From NCBI GenBank assembly GCA_015654615.1, contig JAATGN010000043.1:1-33372 (forward strand): a DNA stretch of 33,372 nucleotides, given 5' to 3'. Shown here one piece after another: positions 7,652 to 16,244 of this stretch (its first letter is position 1; every line of letters starts with the position of its first letter). Made by a program: the position numbers and the translations under genes. The stretch comes from Rhodospirillales bacterium. Its GTDB lineage: Bacteria > Pseudomonadota > Alphaproteobacteria > Rhodospirillales > Magnetospirillaceae. A model generated the notes under the pieces. It had not been told where the DNA came from. It saw nothing but the letters and a program-made list of their open reading frames with translations, and made no database searches.

Positions 7652-8953
7652 ATGAGCAGACAGATCTTCCGGCAAACGTCCCTTGATCGTCTCTCGACGC
7701 CGGAGCAACTCGATCAGGTCATGCGTGTCACATCGCCGGCGGCCTGGTTGACCTTGATCACCTTTTTCGCGCTGGTGGCGGGCGGCCTGGCCTGGAGTTT
7801 CATCGGCACCGTCCCAATCAAGGTCGGCGGACGTGGGATCCTGATCAGTCCCGGCGGTGTATTGGATGTCATTTCGTCCAACCAGGGCCGCATTACCAAG
7901 TTCCTCGTCCATCCCGGCGACTGGGTGGAGGCGGGTAGCGTGGTCGCTTATGTCGCCCAGCCCGACATCGAAAACCAGCAGGAGGTGGCGCAGGCGGAGG
8001 TCGTGCAGGCGCAGAATCAATACAACAAAATCGTCGAATTCCAGCAGCGCGACATCAGCGTGCAGAAAAGCTACGTCACGCAGACGCACGCAGCGCTGAC
8101 GCAGCAACTCGGTTTCCTTGAAGACCGGCTGAAATGGCTCCGGGAACGCGAAGCCATCGACGCGGACCTGTCCATGAAGGGCTTGATCGAACGCAAGCGT
8201 GTGGTCGAGACCAAGATCGAGATCAATACCGCCAGGGAAGAGTTCGCCCGTACCATGAACGAAACCAAACATCTCGAACTTGAGGAAAACAATACCGCCA
8301 TTTCGAAAGAACGGGAGCGGATCGACCAGAAACTCAAGATCGCGGATTTGCAGCGGACGGTCGATACCGTGACGGAAAAGCTCAAGCGCAACGAGGAGCT
8401 GGTGAGCCCCTATTCGGGCTATATCGTCGAATTCAAGGTGAATGCCGGCGAAGTGATCGAAAGCGGACGCGCCCTATTCTCCCTGCTGCCGCAGACGGAT
8501 CGCAGCAGCGAAAATGGCGTGAAGATCACCCATCATCGCGGAGAACTGGTGGCCGAGCTTTATGTCGGACCGGAAGATGGCAAGAAAATCCGCCCCGGGA
8601 TGACGGCGCAGATATCCCCTTCGACGGTGAAGCGCGAGGAATACGGCTTTATCGAGGGCCTGGTGACCAGCGTGGCGACCATTCCTTCGACCGAGGAGGG
8701 CATGCTGCGCACGTTGAAGAACAAGAAACTTGTCGAGGATTTGTCCCTCGGCAGCGCCCCCTTCGAAATCGCCGTCGAGCTTGTCCTCGATCCCCGGTCG
8801 CACAACGGTTTCAAATGGTCGTCCTCGGCGGGACCGGAGACGGAGATCAATCCCGGCACCCTGGCGGAAGGTACGATCACGGTGCGTCAGATTCATCTGA
8901 TCGGACTTCTCATCCCATTGTTCGACCATCTGTTCGAGCGCCCTACGTCATGA
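7652..8953 (+). CDS. HlyD-like periplasmic adaptor, NHLM secretion type
   Basis: This 433-residue membrane-fusion protein links an inner-membrane ABC exporter to the periplasm or outer membrane. The N-terminal segment (FRQTSLDRLSTPEQLDQVMR) is typical of the NHLM-system HlyD family, and one transmembrane helix follows at about 32-52. A lipoyl-like half motif (VLDVISSNQGRITKFLVHPGDW), a long coiled coil at about 105-250 and a second half motif (LVSPYSGYIVEFKVNAGEVI) come next, then a beta-barrel region. The start at 7652 is chosen because family similarity begins there; GGAG lies 10 bp upstream, and the in-frame extension to 7535 is not conserved-looking. Its stop overlaps the next start (ATGA at 8950), implying translational coupling. 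Confidence 0.92.
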   Translation: MSRQIFRQTSLDRLSTPEQLDQVMRVTSPAAWLTLITFFALVAGGLAWSFIGTVPIKVGGRGILISPGGVLDVISSNQGRITKFLVHPGDWVEAGSVVAYVAQPDIENQQEVAQAEVVQAQNQYNKIVEFQQRDISVQKSYVTQTHAALTQQLGFLEDRLKWLREREAIDADLSMKGLIERKRVVETKIEINTAREEFARTMNETKHLELEENNTAISKERERIDQKLKIADLQRTVDTVTEKLKRNEELVSPYSGYIVEFKVNAGEVIESGRALFSLLPQTDRSSENGVKITHHRGELVAELYVGPEDGKKIRPGMTAQISPSTVKREEYGFIEGLVTSVATIPSTEEGMLRTLKNKKLVEDLSLGSAPFEIAVELVLDPRSHNGFKWSSSAGPETEINPGTLAEGTITVRQIHLIGLLIPLFDHLFERPTS

Positions 8954-11220
8954 AGAGCATGGCGATGGACGAGGACAACCCGCCAAAATCCCGAAAGCGG
9001 ATCCGTGTCCCCACCATCCTGCAAATGGAAGCCGTCGAATGCGGCGCCGCCTGCCTGACGATGATCCTCGGCCATTACCGGCGCTATGTTCCCTTGGAAA
9101 CCTTGCGCTACGCGTGCGGCGTCTCGCGCGACGGCACGTCGGCAAGCGGCATGACCAAGGCGGCCGCGGCCTATGGCCTCATTGCCAAGGGATTCACCTC
9201 CGAACCGGGCGCCCTTGGGAGATTTCCTCTTCCCTTCGTCATTTTCTGGAACTTCAACCACTTTGTCGTGGTCGAAGGATTCGGGCGAAACGCGGTCCAC
9301 ATCAATGATCCCGCGACCGGCCCCCGCACCGTGTCCGCCGCCGAATTCGACGCCGCATTCACCGGCGTGGTATTGACCTTCGAGCCGGGACCGGATTTTA
9401 CCAAGGGCGGCCGCCGCCGCAGCGTTTCGGATGGCCTGCGCCAGCGCATGCGAGGTGTCGGCATGGCCTTCGCCTTCGTCGTCCTGACCAGCTTTGGGTT
9501 CATCGTGCCCGGTCTGCTGGTGCCGGCGCTCTCCCTTGTCTTCGTCGATTATTACCTGGTTCAGGGCTTCACCAACTGGCTGCCCCCCCTGCTCATCGGC
9601 ATGGCCGTCGCCGCGGTGTTGCGGGCCGGCATCGCCTGGCTGCGCCAACATTATCTGTTGCGTCTGCAGACAAAGCTGGCCTTGCGTGGGTCATGCGCCT
9701 TTTTCTGGCGGGTGCTGCGGCTGCCGATCGGCTTCTTCGCCCAGCGTTACGCCGGTGACGTCGCCTCACGCGTCATCCTGAACGATCGCGTTGCCGAATT
9801 GATCGCCGGCGACCTCGCGGTCACCGTGATGGGTCTGATGACCATGGTGGTCTACGCCGCCATCATGGTCCAATACGACGCCACCCTGACGGGTCTCGCC
9901 ATCACCTTCGCCGTTCTCAATCTGCTTGCCTTTGGGCTGGTTGCCCGGCGTCTGTCGGACACCTCGCAGAGGTTGTTGCTCGACGAGGGAAAACTGATCG
10001 GCGTTGCCATCCAGGGCCTGCAGACGATCGAAAGCATCAAGGCCAGCGGGGCGGAGGATCTGTTTTTCAGCCGATGGGCCGGCCATCTGGCCAAAGTGGT
10101 CAACACCGAACAGAACCTGTCGCGGACCCGCATGCTCCTCGGCATTTCACCAATTCTGCTCTCCATGCTCGGGTCCGCCGCCATCCTGACGCTCGGCGGC
10201 TTCCATGTGATGGAAGGAGCGATCAGCGTCGGCACGCTGGTCGCCTTCCAGGCGTTGATGAGCAGTTTCTCGGCACCGGTGATCGACATGGTCCATCTTG
10301 GCGGCCAGTTGCAGGAAGCGGCCGGCGATATCAGCCGATTGGACGACATTCTGGCCCATGAGGTCGATGCGGAATTCGCGTCCTCCGCGCCATCGGAAAT
10401 TTTGGCCACGGCGATCGCAGCCCTTCCGCCATTGCCCCAATCGGCCACGGCAGTCGCCACCGCCCTTGCCGCTCATCCGGTGATCCCGGAACCCCGAATC
10501 AAGCTGACCGGCCGCCTGCAACTCCACGATGTCAGCTTCGGCTTCATTCCGATTGCCCCGCCGCTGATCAAGGACTTCTGCCTCGAACTCGAGCCCGGAG
10601 CCCGCGTGGCATTGGTCGGCACTTCCGGCAGCGGCAAATCGACCATCGCCAAATTGATCACGGGTCTCTACCAGCCGTGGAGCGGTGAAATCCTGTTCGA
10701 TGGCATGCCGTTCTCCACCATTCCGCGCGTCTTGCTGCGAAACTCGCTCGCCATGGTCGATCAGGAGATCGTGCTGTTCGGCGGCAGCGTCTCCGACAAT
10801 ATCAGTCTGTGGGACCGGACCATGCCGGAAGACCGCATCATCCGCGCGGGAGGCGATGCGATGATCCACGATGAGATCAACGCACGTTCCGAGAATTATG
10901 ATTTCCGGTTGGCCGAGAATGGACGCAACTTCAGCGGCGGCCAGCGGCAGCGGATCGAGATCGCCCGCGCCCTGGCAAGCAATCCTGCCGTGTTGATCCT
11001 TGACGAGGCGACCAGCGCCCTCGACACGACCATCGAAAAACAAGTCATCGACAATGTCCGCTGGCGGGGCTGCAGTTGTCTCATCATTGCCCATCGGCTC
11101 AGCACCATCCGCGACTGCGACGAGATTATCGTTCTCGACCGCGGCGTCGTGGCCGAACGCGGGCGACATGACGACCTGATTGTCGCGAATGGGCTTTATC
11201 GACAGCTTGTCGAGAGCTAG
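8950..11220 (+). CDS. C39 peptidase/ABC transporter, NHLM type 1
   Basis: This 756-residue bifunctional exporter removes double-glycine leaders and translocates the peptide. The N-terminal C39 domain has QMEAVECGAACLTMI with catalytic Cys31, His104 (NFNHFVVVEGF) and Asp120 (HINDPATG), so it should be active. Six transmembrane helices span about 165-430. An unusual Ala/Pro-rich linker at about 480-520 precedes the nucleotide-binding domain: Walker A GTSGSGKST (about 556), signature NFSGGQRQR, Walker B VLILDEATSALD and H-loop AHRLSTI. The start at 8950 overlaps the hlyD-like stop; the longer frame from 8815 lies inside the upstream gene and is rejected. The likely substrate is the 48-residue peptide at 7375. 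Confidence 0.95.
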   Translation: MKSMAMDEDNPPKSRKRIRVPTILQMEAVECGAACLTMILGHYRRYVPLETLRYACGVSRDGTSASGMTKAAAAYGLIAKGFTSEPGALGRFPLPFVIFWNFNHFVVVEGFGRNAVHINDPATGPRTVSAAEFDAAFTGVVLTFEPGPDFTKGGRRRSVSDGLRQRMRGVGMAFAFVVLTSFGFIVPGLLVPALSLVFVDYYLVQGFTNWLPPLLIGMAVAAVLRAGIAWLRQHYLLRLQTKLALRGSCAFFWRVLRLPIGFFAQRYAGDVASRVILNDRVAELIAGDLAVTVMGLMTMVVYAAIMVQYDATLTGLAITFAVLNLLAFGLVARRLSDTSQRLLLDEGKLIGVAIQGLQTIESIKASGAEDLFFSRWAGHLAKVVNTEQNLSRTRMLLGISPILLSMLGSAAILTLGGFHVMEGAISVGTLVAFQALMSSFSAPVIDMVHLGGQLQEAAGDISRLDDILAHEVDAEFASSAPSEILATAIAALPPLPQSATAVATALAAHPVIPEPRIKLTGRLQLHDVSFGFIPIAPPLIKDFCLELEPGARVALVGTSGSGKSTIAKLITGLYQPWSGEILFDGMPFSTIPRVLLRNSLAMVDQEIVLFGGSVSDNISLWDRTMPEDRIIRAGGDAMIHDEINARSENYDFRLAENGRNFSGGQRQRIEIARALASNPAVLILDEATSALDTTIEKQVIDNVRWRGCSCLIIAHRLSTIRDCDEIIVLDRGVVAERGRHDDLIVANGLYRQLVES

Positions 11221-11223
11221 CCC

Positions 11224-14160
11224 ATGGCCGACCTCTCCAGAACCCATGGAACGAACCTTGATGAACGCCTCGATATCGAGGGGGAATCCTTGGCGCTCAC
11301 CGCCGGCGCACACCGGGTTTTCGACGACGCCGGCAGCGTCTGGTTCCTCCGCGAGGGGACGATCGAACTGTTTGCGGTCCAACGGAAGAACGGCGCGCAG
11401 ACGGGGCCGCGAGAACATCTGTGCTCGCTGCCAGCCGACAGCCTGATCTGGGGAATCGACCAGGACCCGGCCGCGGACGGTATTCATCTCCTGGCCCTGA
11501 GCGCCGGTGATTCGCACATTTCCCGCATGAGCATCGCCACGGTGGACCGCTGGAGCGCCGATGAGGCCCTGGTCGGTCACCTTGCCAAGGCCCTCGACCA
11601 ATGGATAACCGGCCTGTCGCAAGGCGTGACGAAATATTTATCCCCACGCAGACCGCATCGCCTGTCGATCTGCGCGGGAGAAGACCTGGACGTGGTGGAA
11701 ACCGACCGGATCGTCAGCCACAAGAATGTAACCTGGGCACGGCTGGAGGATGGAAACGGCTACTACATCGATGTCAGAAAGATCGGTGTCGATGGGCAGA
11801 CGGCGAGTGTCCCCCTCACCTCCCGGAGTTGGTTGCGGGTCGGCAGCGTCCGCAGATTGCACGGCCTGACCACGAAGTCCGTCCTGCAATCCGGGCAGGC
11901 CACCCCGCAAATCGATGCGTTCCACGAGGGGATCTTTTACAGCCTGGCCTACGGCTTTCGCAACGCCGCCTCGATGGAAGACGCCCGGCTGAAACGGCGC
12001 GCCGCCCAACTCGTCAACGAAACCGAAAACACCTTCACCCGATTCGCCCGGCTCTTCGACGCCAAGATCCATCGCCGCACCGAAGCCGTTGGCGACGATA
12101 GCTTATTCGAATGCTGCTGCATCGTCGGCAAGGCCATGGACATCACCATGGTGTTGCCGCCCTTCGCAGGGCGCCGGCGGGCCGAAGAGCCCCCTCTGAC
12201 GATTGCCGACATCGCCGCCGCATCACGGCAGCGGGTCCGCCAGGTGACGCTGCCGGCACGCTGGTGGAACGCCGAAAACGGCCCGATGGTCACTCACCGC
12301 AAGGACACGGGAGAACCGGTGGCGATCCTTCAAAAGTCGCCGACCACGATGACGTTGCACGATCCGGCCACCGGCGTCGCACAGGTGCTCACCAGACAAC
12401 TGGCCGAGACCGTGTCGTCGGTCGCCTACACCTTCTACGCAAGCCTGCCCGACGGAGCCGCTTCGCCGCTCGACCTCATGACGCTGTGTTTCAAACAGTG
12501 CAAAACCGATCTCGCCGCCATCGCCCTGGCCGGTGCCCTGGGCGGACTGATCGCGACGGCCATTCCCATGGCCACGGGCTATGTGTTCGATTCCATCATT
12601 CCCGGCCATCAGACGATTCAGATGGTGCAAATTGCCTTCGCCATCGTCGCGGCCGCCTTTGCCGCGGCGATTTTCGAACTGAGCCAGGGCATCGCCCAGC
12701 TTCGCATCGAGGGGCGTATTTCGGGCATCGTGCAAGCGGCGGTCATGGACCGCCTGCTTCGCCTTCCCCTCACCTTTTTTTCCGATTATTCGTCCGGCGA
12801 TTTGGCGCAACGAACGATGGTGGTGGAGATTGCCCGCAAAAGTCTGTCCGGCGTCGTCGTAAGCTCCCTGGTATCGGGCGCGTTCTCCCTCTTCAGCTTC
12901 GCATTGCTGATCTATTACGCGCCGATTGCCGCAATCGTCGCGGCGCTGTTGATCTTGCTCCTCGCGGTTGTGACCTTCGTCACCGGTATCCGTCTGATGA
13001 GCGCCATCATGGGGGTGCAAGAGGTTTCAGGACGGATTAACAGCCTTGTCCTGGAAATCATCACCGGCATCGCCAAACTGAGAATCGCGGGAGCGGAAGA
13101 GCGCGCCTTCAACAATTGGGGGACCGAATTCGGCGAACTGCGCCGCAAGGAGATCCTTGCATGGCGGCTTCGCAACCGATTTTGGGTGTTCTGGGTCGCT
13201 TATGAGGTTCTCAGCCTCGGATGTATTTTCCTGGCGATCGGCCTCATCGGCGAATCCGGCATGACCACCGGCTCTTTCCTGGCTTTCGTCGCCGCCTTCA
13301 ATGCCTTGCTGATCTCGTTGTTCGCCCTGGCGAAGTCGCTGATTGCGGTCGCCTCCGTGGTGCCGCTTTACCAACGGGCGGCCCCCATCCTGCGGACCGT
13401 ACCCGAGAATGACGTCACCAAAACCGACCCCGGGGTCTTAAGCGGCGATGTCGAAGTCAACGGCGTGTTCTTCCGATATGGGCCGAACATGCCGTATGTC
13501 CTCAATGGCTTGTCGCTCAAGGTCAATGCCGGTGAACTGATCGCCGTGGTCGGTCCCTCCGGTTCCGGAAAATCCACTTTGATACGCCTGCTGCTGGGCC
13601 TCGAGCGACCCGAGGCGGGCGCCCTCTATTTCGATGGCCGGGACTTGCGAGGCCTCAACCTGCGATCGGTGCGCCGCCAAATTGGGGTCGTCATGCAGAA
13701 TTGGCGACTGATGCCAGGTTCCCTTTACGAAAATATCAAGGGAGCGACGCACGCCACCATCGACGAATGTTGGCAGGCTGCCGCCAAGGTCGGACTGGGA
13801 GACGATATCTCAGCCATGCCCATGCGGATGCATACCTTGCTGACGGACGGCGCCACGACCTTGTCGGGAGGCCAGGTCCAACGCCTGCTGATCGCCCGCG
13901 CATTGGTCGGAAGGCCGATGATGCTGCTGTTGGACGAAGCGACGAGCGCGCTCGACAACAAGACGCAAGCGGTGGTGATGGACACCTTGGATCACCTGTC
14001 GGTGACCCGAATCGTCATCGCGCACCGCCTGAGCACGATCATGAATGCCGATCGCATTTATGTGCTGAAAAATGGGCAAATTGCCGAATCGGGATCCTAT
14101 GAACAACTGACGGACAAAGGCGGCATTTTCACCACCTTCACATACCGTCAGCTCCTATGA
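11224..14160 (+). CDS. ABC transporter with long N-terminal extension, NHLM type 2
   Basis: This 978-residue protein begins 3 bp after the previous stop. About 400 N-terminal residues form a soluble region without a C39 peptidase. Its start (LTAGAHRVFDDAGSVWFLRE) vaguely resembles a cyclic-nucleotide-binding beta-roll fold, an uncertain comparison. A six-helix exporter domain follows at about 430-730. The nucleotide-binding domain has Walker A GPSGSGKST (about 775), signature TLSGGQVQR, Walker B MMLLLDEATSALD and H-loop AHRLSTI. Length and layout fit the second ABC protein of NHLM bacteriocin export systems. It probably pairs with the C39 transporter as a heterodimer or acts in sequence with it. 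There is no gene for 626 bp downstream. Confidence 0.92.
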   Translation: MADLSRTHGTNLDERLDIEGESLALTAGAHRVFDDAGSVWFLREGTIELFAVQRKNGAQTGPREHLCSLPADSLIWGIDQDPAADGIHLLALSAGDSHISRMSIATVDRWSADEALVGHLAKALDQWITGLSQGVTKYLSPRRPHRLSICAGEDLDVVETDRIVSHKNVTWARLEDGNGYYIDVRKIGVDGQTASVPLTSRSWLRVGSVRRLHGLTTKSVLQSGQATPQIDAFHEGIFYSLAYGFRNAASMEDARLKRRAAQLVNETENTFTRFARLFDAKIHRRTEAVGDDSLFECCCIVGKAMDITMVLPPFAGRRRAEEPPLTIADIAAASRQRVRQVTLPARWWNAENGPMVTHRKDTGEPVAILQKSPTTMTLHDPATGVAQVLTRQLAETVSSVAYTFYASLPDGAASPLDLMTLCFKQCKTDLAAIALAGALGGLIATAIPMATGYVFDSIIPGHQTIQMVQIAFAIVAAAFAAAIFELSQGIAQLRIEGRISGIVQAAVMDRLLRLPLTFFSDYSSGDLAQRTMVVEIARKSLSGVVVSSLVSGAFSLFSFALLIYYAPIAAIVAALLILLLAVVTFVTGIRLMSAIMGVQEVSGRINSLVLEIITGIAKLRIAGAEERAFNNWGTEFGELRRKEILAWRLRNRFWVFWVAYEVLSLGCIFLAIGLIGESGMTTGSFLAFVAAFNALLISLFALAKSLIAVASVVPLYQRAAPILRTVPENDVTKTDPGVLSGDVEVNGVFFRYGPNMPYVLNGLSLKVNAGELIAVVGPSGSGKSTLIRLLLGLERPEAGALYFDGRDLRGLNLRSVRRQIGVVMQNWRLMPGSLYENIKGATHATIDECWQAAAKVGLGDDISAMPMRMHTLLTDGATTLSGGQVQRLLIARALVGRPMMLLLDEATSALDNKTQAVVMDTLDHLSVTRIVIAHRLSTIMNADRIYVLKNGQIAESGSYEQLTDKGGIFTTFTYRQLL

Positions 14161-14278
14161 AGCCCCATGCCGAGCGGGTCTGTCCGCGTAGTATGGGAAG
14201 ACGCGCCGGAAGGCATCGTGCCATCATCTTCGACACTCAGAGATGAACAAATAATTTTTGCAAAATATTTACTCGATA

Positions 14279-14292
14279 ATTTTCGTGAAAAT
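14279..14292. promoter_or_regulatory. Inverted repeat ATTTTC-GT-GAAAAT
   Basis: A perfect 6-bp dyad with a 2-bp spacer lies in the AT-rich gap before the EPS/Prs operon. It is a candidate operator; AT-rich DNA makes chance dyads more likely. Confidence 0.3.
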
Positions 14293-14340
14293 AAAAAAAG
14301 CTAACCGTCGCGATCTACCCATGTATCAATAATTACTCAT

Positions 14341-14358
14341 AATCTACCTGAGTAGATT
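14341..14358. promoter_or_regulatory. Inverted repeat AATCTAC-CTGA-GTAGATT
   Basis: Perfect 7-bp arms around a 4-bp spacer make this the best operator-like dyad in the gap. It lies about 430 bp upstream of the sugar transferase start. The binding protein is unknown. Confidence 0.4.
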
Positions 14359-14590
14359 CCGATCCTACCGTCGAAACCTCACTTTCGGATATGCTAAAGC
14401 TCAATTTTAAATAGTCTATATAGATTTTAATTTGCAACTGATCATTTGACCAGGAGGCTGCCGCAAGGCCTCCCGCGTGTGTAAACACGGATATCAGGAA
14501 TGGAATTTCGGTCAAATTCGATGACATGAGGCTGCAACGAGAGCCGCTCAGCCCCGGCATTCAGGCATCGCCTCCCGTAGGAGTTCAGCC

Positions 14591-14674
14591 ATGAGCCTCG
14601 GCACCACACTGATGATCGCCCCGATAGCTGACGTGATCCGCCCCTCGCCCAGATGGCGGCGAAGCCCCGTTTAG
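14591..14674 (+). CDS. Possible 27-residue leader ORF before the EPS operon
   Basis: ATG at 14591 follows a good TAGGAG site at 7-bp spacing. The frame encodes MSLGTTLMIAPIADVIRPSP plus WRRRSPV-like basic residues and stops at 14674. It could be a short leader peptide or chance. I do not recognise it. Confidence 0.22.
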   Translation: MSLGTTLMIAPIADVIRPSPRWRRSPV

Positions 14675-14786
14675 AGTGAATACCCTGACAATGGGTGAGG
14701 CCTCGTGCACCAAGGCACGCGGCAAATGCGCTCGATTGCGACCTCTTCCTCTTGGAATGCGCACGCCGAAAAAAGGCAGAAGCGAA

Positions 14787-16217
14787 ATGCTTCGTATTTT
14801 CAAACATTACATTAATATACCTGCTATAATTCTTTCCGGAGGTGAAAGTTTTTACTTATTTTTCCAATCACTCATAATATATCATATTATACAAAAGTTA
14901 AACTTCAAGATAACTCCGAATTTTAGCATCGCATTTGCGAGCTTTATCGCCATTTTCACCATAACAAGCATGGCATGCGCAGGTTTATACAACCGCCAGC
15001 ACTTCGTCCGCTACGGAGACGTGATTTCGCGTACCATGGTAATTGTACCGACCGTTCTCATCATTACCACCATAACATTGTTATTTCACGATCATATCAC
15101 CAACCTCGACATCCCAACCGGCAACTATCTTTTCTGCTTTGTCACACTGACGGCATTCTCCCTCGCTCTCCTGGCGTGGCGCGCCGCCTTCATCGAGATG
15201 ATCGATCGTGTCGACACTTTCAAACGGCGTGTCCTGATCCTCGGTTCGGGCAATCGCGCCGCCAATATCGAAAACCTGAGCCGCAAACACCGCGACCGCA
15301 CGATCACCATCATCGGATATGTCCGGCTGGGCGTACCACCGGTTCGAGCCGAATCGCCCACAGGCGGCCGGCGAACCGCCGCGCGTCGGGCGGACTATTG
15401 GGTCACTTCGGCCGGCCTCGCCGATTTCTGCCGCGAGAAAAACGTTGAAGAGGTGGTCGTGGCCAGCACCGAGCGCCGTGGATTGCCCGTGGGCGATCTT
15501 CTGTCATGCAAGCTCCAGGGCATCAAGATCACCGAATATGCATCGTTTTGGGAACGCGAAAGCGGACAGATCGACCCCGATGAGATCAATCCCGGTTGGA
15601 TGCTGTTCTCGGACGGGTTCAACCTTGGGATACTTCATCGGATCGTAAAACGCACCTTCGACATTCTGGTCAGCAGCCTGCTGCTCATTCTCACCTTGCC
15701 GATCACTCTGCCGACGGCCCTGCTGATCAGGTTCGAGAGCAAGGGACCAATCTTCTATCGGCAGGAACGGGTGGGGTTGCACGGCAAGTCCTTCATGGTG
15801 CTCAAGTTCCGCAGCATGCGCACCGACGCGGAAAAGGACGGCCCCCGTTGGGCGGCGAAAAACGACTCGCGCGTCACCAAGGTCGGCAGCTTTATCCGCA
15901 AGGTCAGAATCGATGAGATCCCTCAGGTCATCAATGTGCTGAAGGGTGACATGGCTTTCGTCGGGCCGCGTCCCGAGCGTCCGGTCTTCGTCAAGACTCT
16001 TGCGGAAAAAATTCCCTATTACAACGAACGACATGTTGCCAAGCCCGGCATCACCGGATGGGCGCAGATCAACTACCCCTACGGGGCAACAGAACATGAT
16101 GCCAAAATGAAGTTATCATATGATCTTTATTGTATAAAAAATGGAAGCTTATTTTTAGACATAATAATTATCATGCAAACAGTAAAAGCCGTCGTTTGGA
16201 ACAGTGGCGCGCGCTGA
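14787..16217 (+). CDS. Polyprenyl-phosphate sugar-1-phosphate transferase, PEP-CTERM/EPS type
   Basis: This 476-residue inner-membrane enzyme starts exopolysaccharide synthesis by transferring a sugar-1-phosphate from a UDP-sugar to undecaprenyl phosphate. Four N-terminal helices come first, then a Rossmann-like domain (RRVLILGSGNRAANIENLSR), a membrane anchor (KRTFDILVSSLLLILTLP) and the catalytic domain. Catalytic motifs are FYRQERVGLHGKSFMVLKFR, KVRIDEIPQVINVLKGDMAF, VGPRPERP and KPGITGWAQINYPYG. Start and length fit the PEP-CTERM-associated EpsB-like family, which begins MLRIFxHY; the frame from GTG 14676 adds an unconserved tail. Both ends of the gene are AT-rich compared with its middle. 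It heads the operon with prsK, prsR and prsT; prsK starts 27 bp after its stop. Confidence 0.93.
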   Translation: MLRIFKHYINIPAIILSGGESFYLFFQSLIIYHIIQKLNFKITPNFSIAFASFIAIFTITSMACAGLYNRQHFVRYGDVISRTMVIVPTVLIITTITLLFHDHITNLDIPTGNYLFCFVTLTAFSLALLAWRAAFIEMIDRVDTFKRRVLILGSGNRAANIENLSRKHRDRTITIIGYVRLGVPPVRAESPTGGRRTAARRADYWVTSAGLADFCREKNVEEVVVASTERRGLPVGDLLSCKLQGIKITEYASFWERESGQIDPDEINPGWMLFSDGFNLGILHRIVKRTFDILVSSLLLILTLPITLPTALLIRFESKGPIFYRQERVGLHGKSFMVLKFRSMRTDAEKDGPRWAAKNDSRVTKVGSFIRKVRIDEIPQVINVLKGDMAFVGPRPERPVFVKTLAEKIPYYNERHVAKPGITGWAQINYPYGATEHDAKMKLSYDLYCIKNGSLFLDIIIIMQTVKAVVWNSGAR

Positions 16218-16244
16218 CGAAAAACAAGATCGAGGAAATAAACT

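Larger units (their letters stand above)
14161..14786. other. AT-rich intergenic region between exporter and EPS operons
   Basis: These 626 bp hold no confident gene. The part from about 14240 to 14450 is strikingly AT-rich compared with the flanks. It carries dyads at 14279-14292 and 14341-14358, a TCTATATAGA palindrome at 14415-14424, and a hairpin at 14453-14473 (GGAGGC / GCCTCC). It probably contains the EPS/Prs operon promoter and regulator sites. No sigma54 site of convincing quality was found. A possible 27-codon reading frame is listed separately. Confidence 0.6.

Noticed and set aside
10147..11622. 491-codon minus-strand open frame opposite the ABC transporter genes
   Set aside because: It crosses the junction of two genuine genes on the other strand, has no recognisable domain, and both plus-strand genes have complete ATPase motifs.
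14208..14221. Possible sigma54 site before the EPS operon
   Set aside because: GG and GC are 10 bp apart but the flanking consensus bases do not match, unlike the two sites at 6224-6238 and 6497-6511.
14676..14786. GTG start giving a longer sugar transferase
   Set aside because: The added 37 residues are basic and unrelated to the family, whose members begin MLRIF-like as at 14787.
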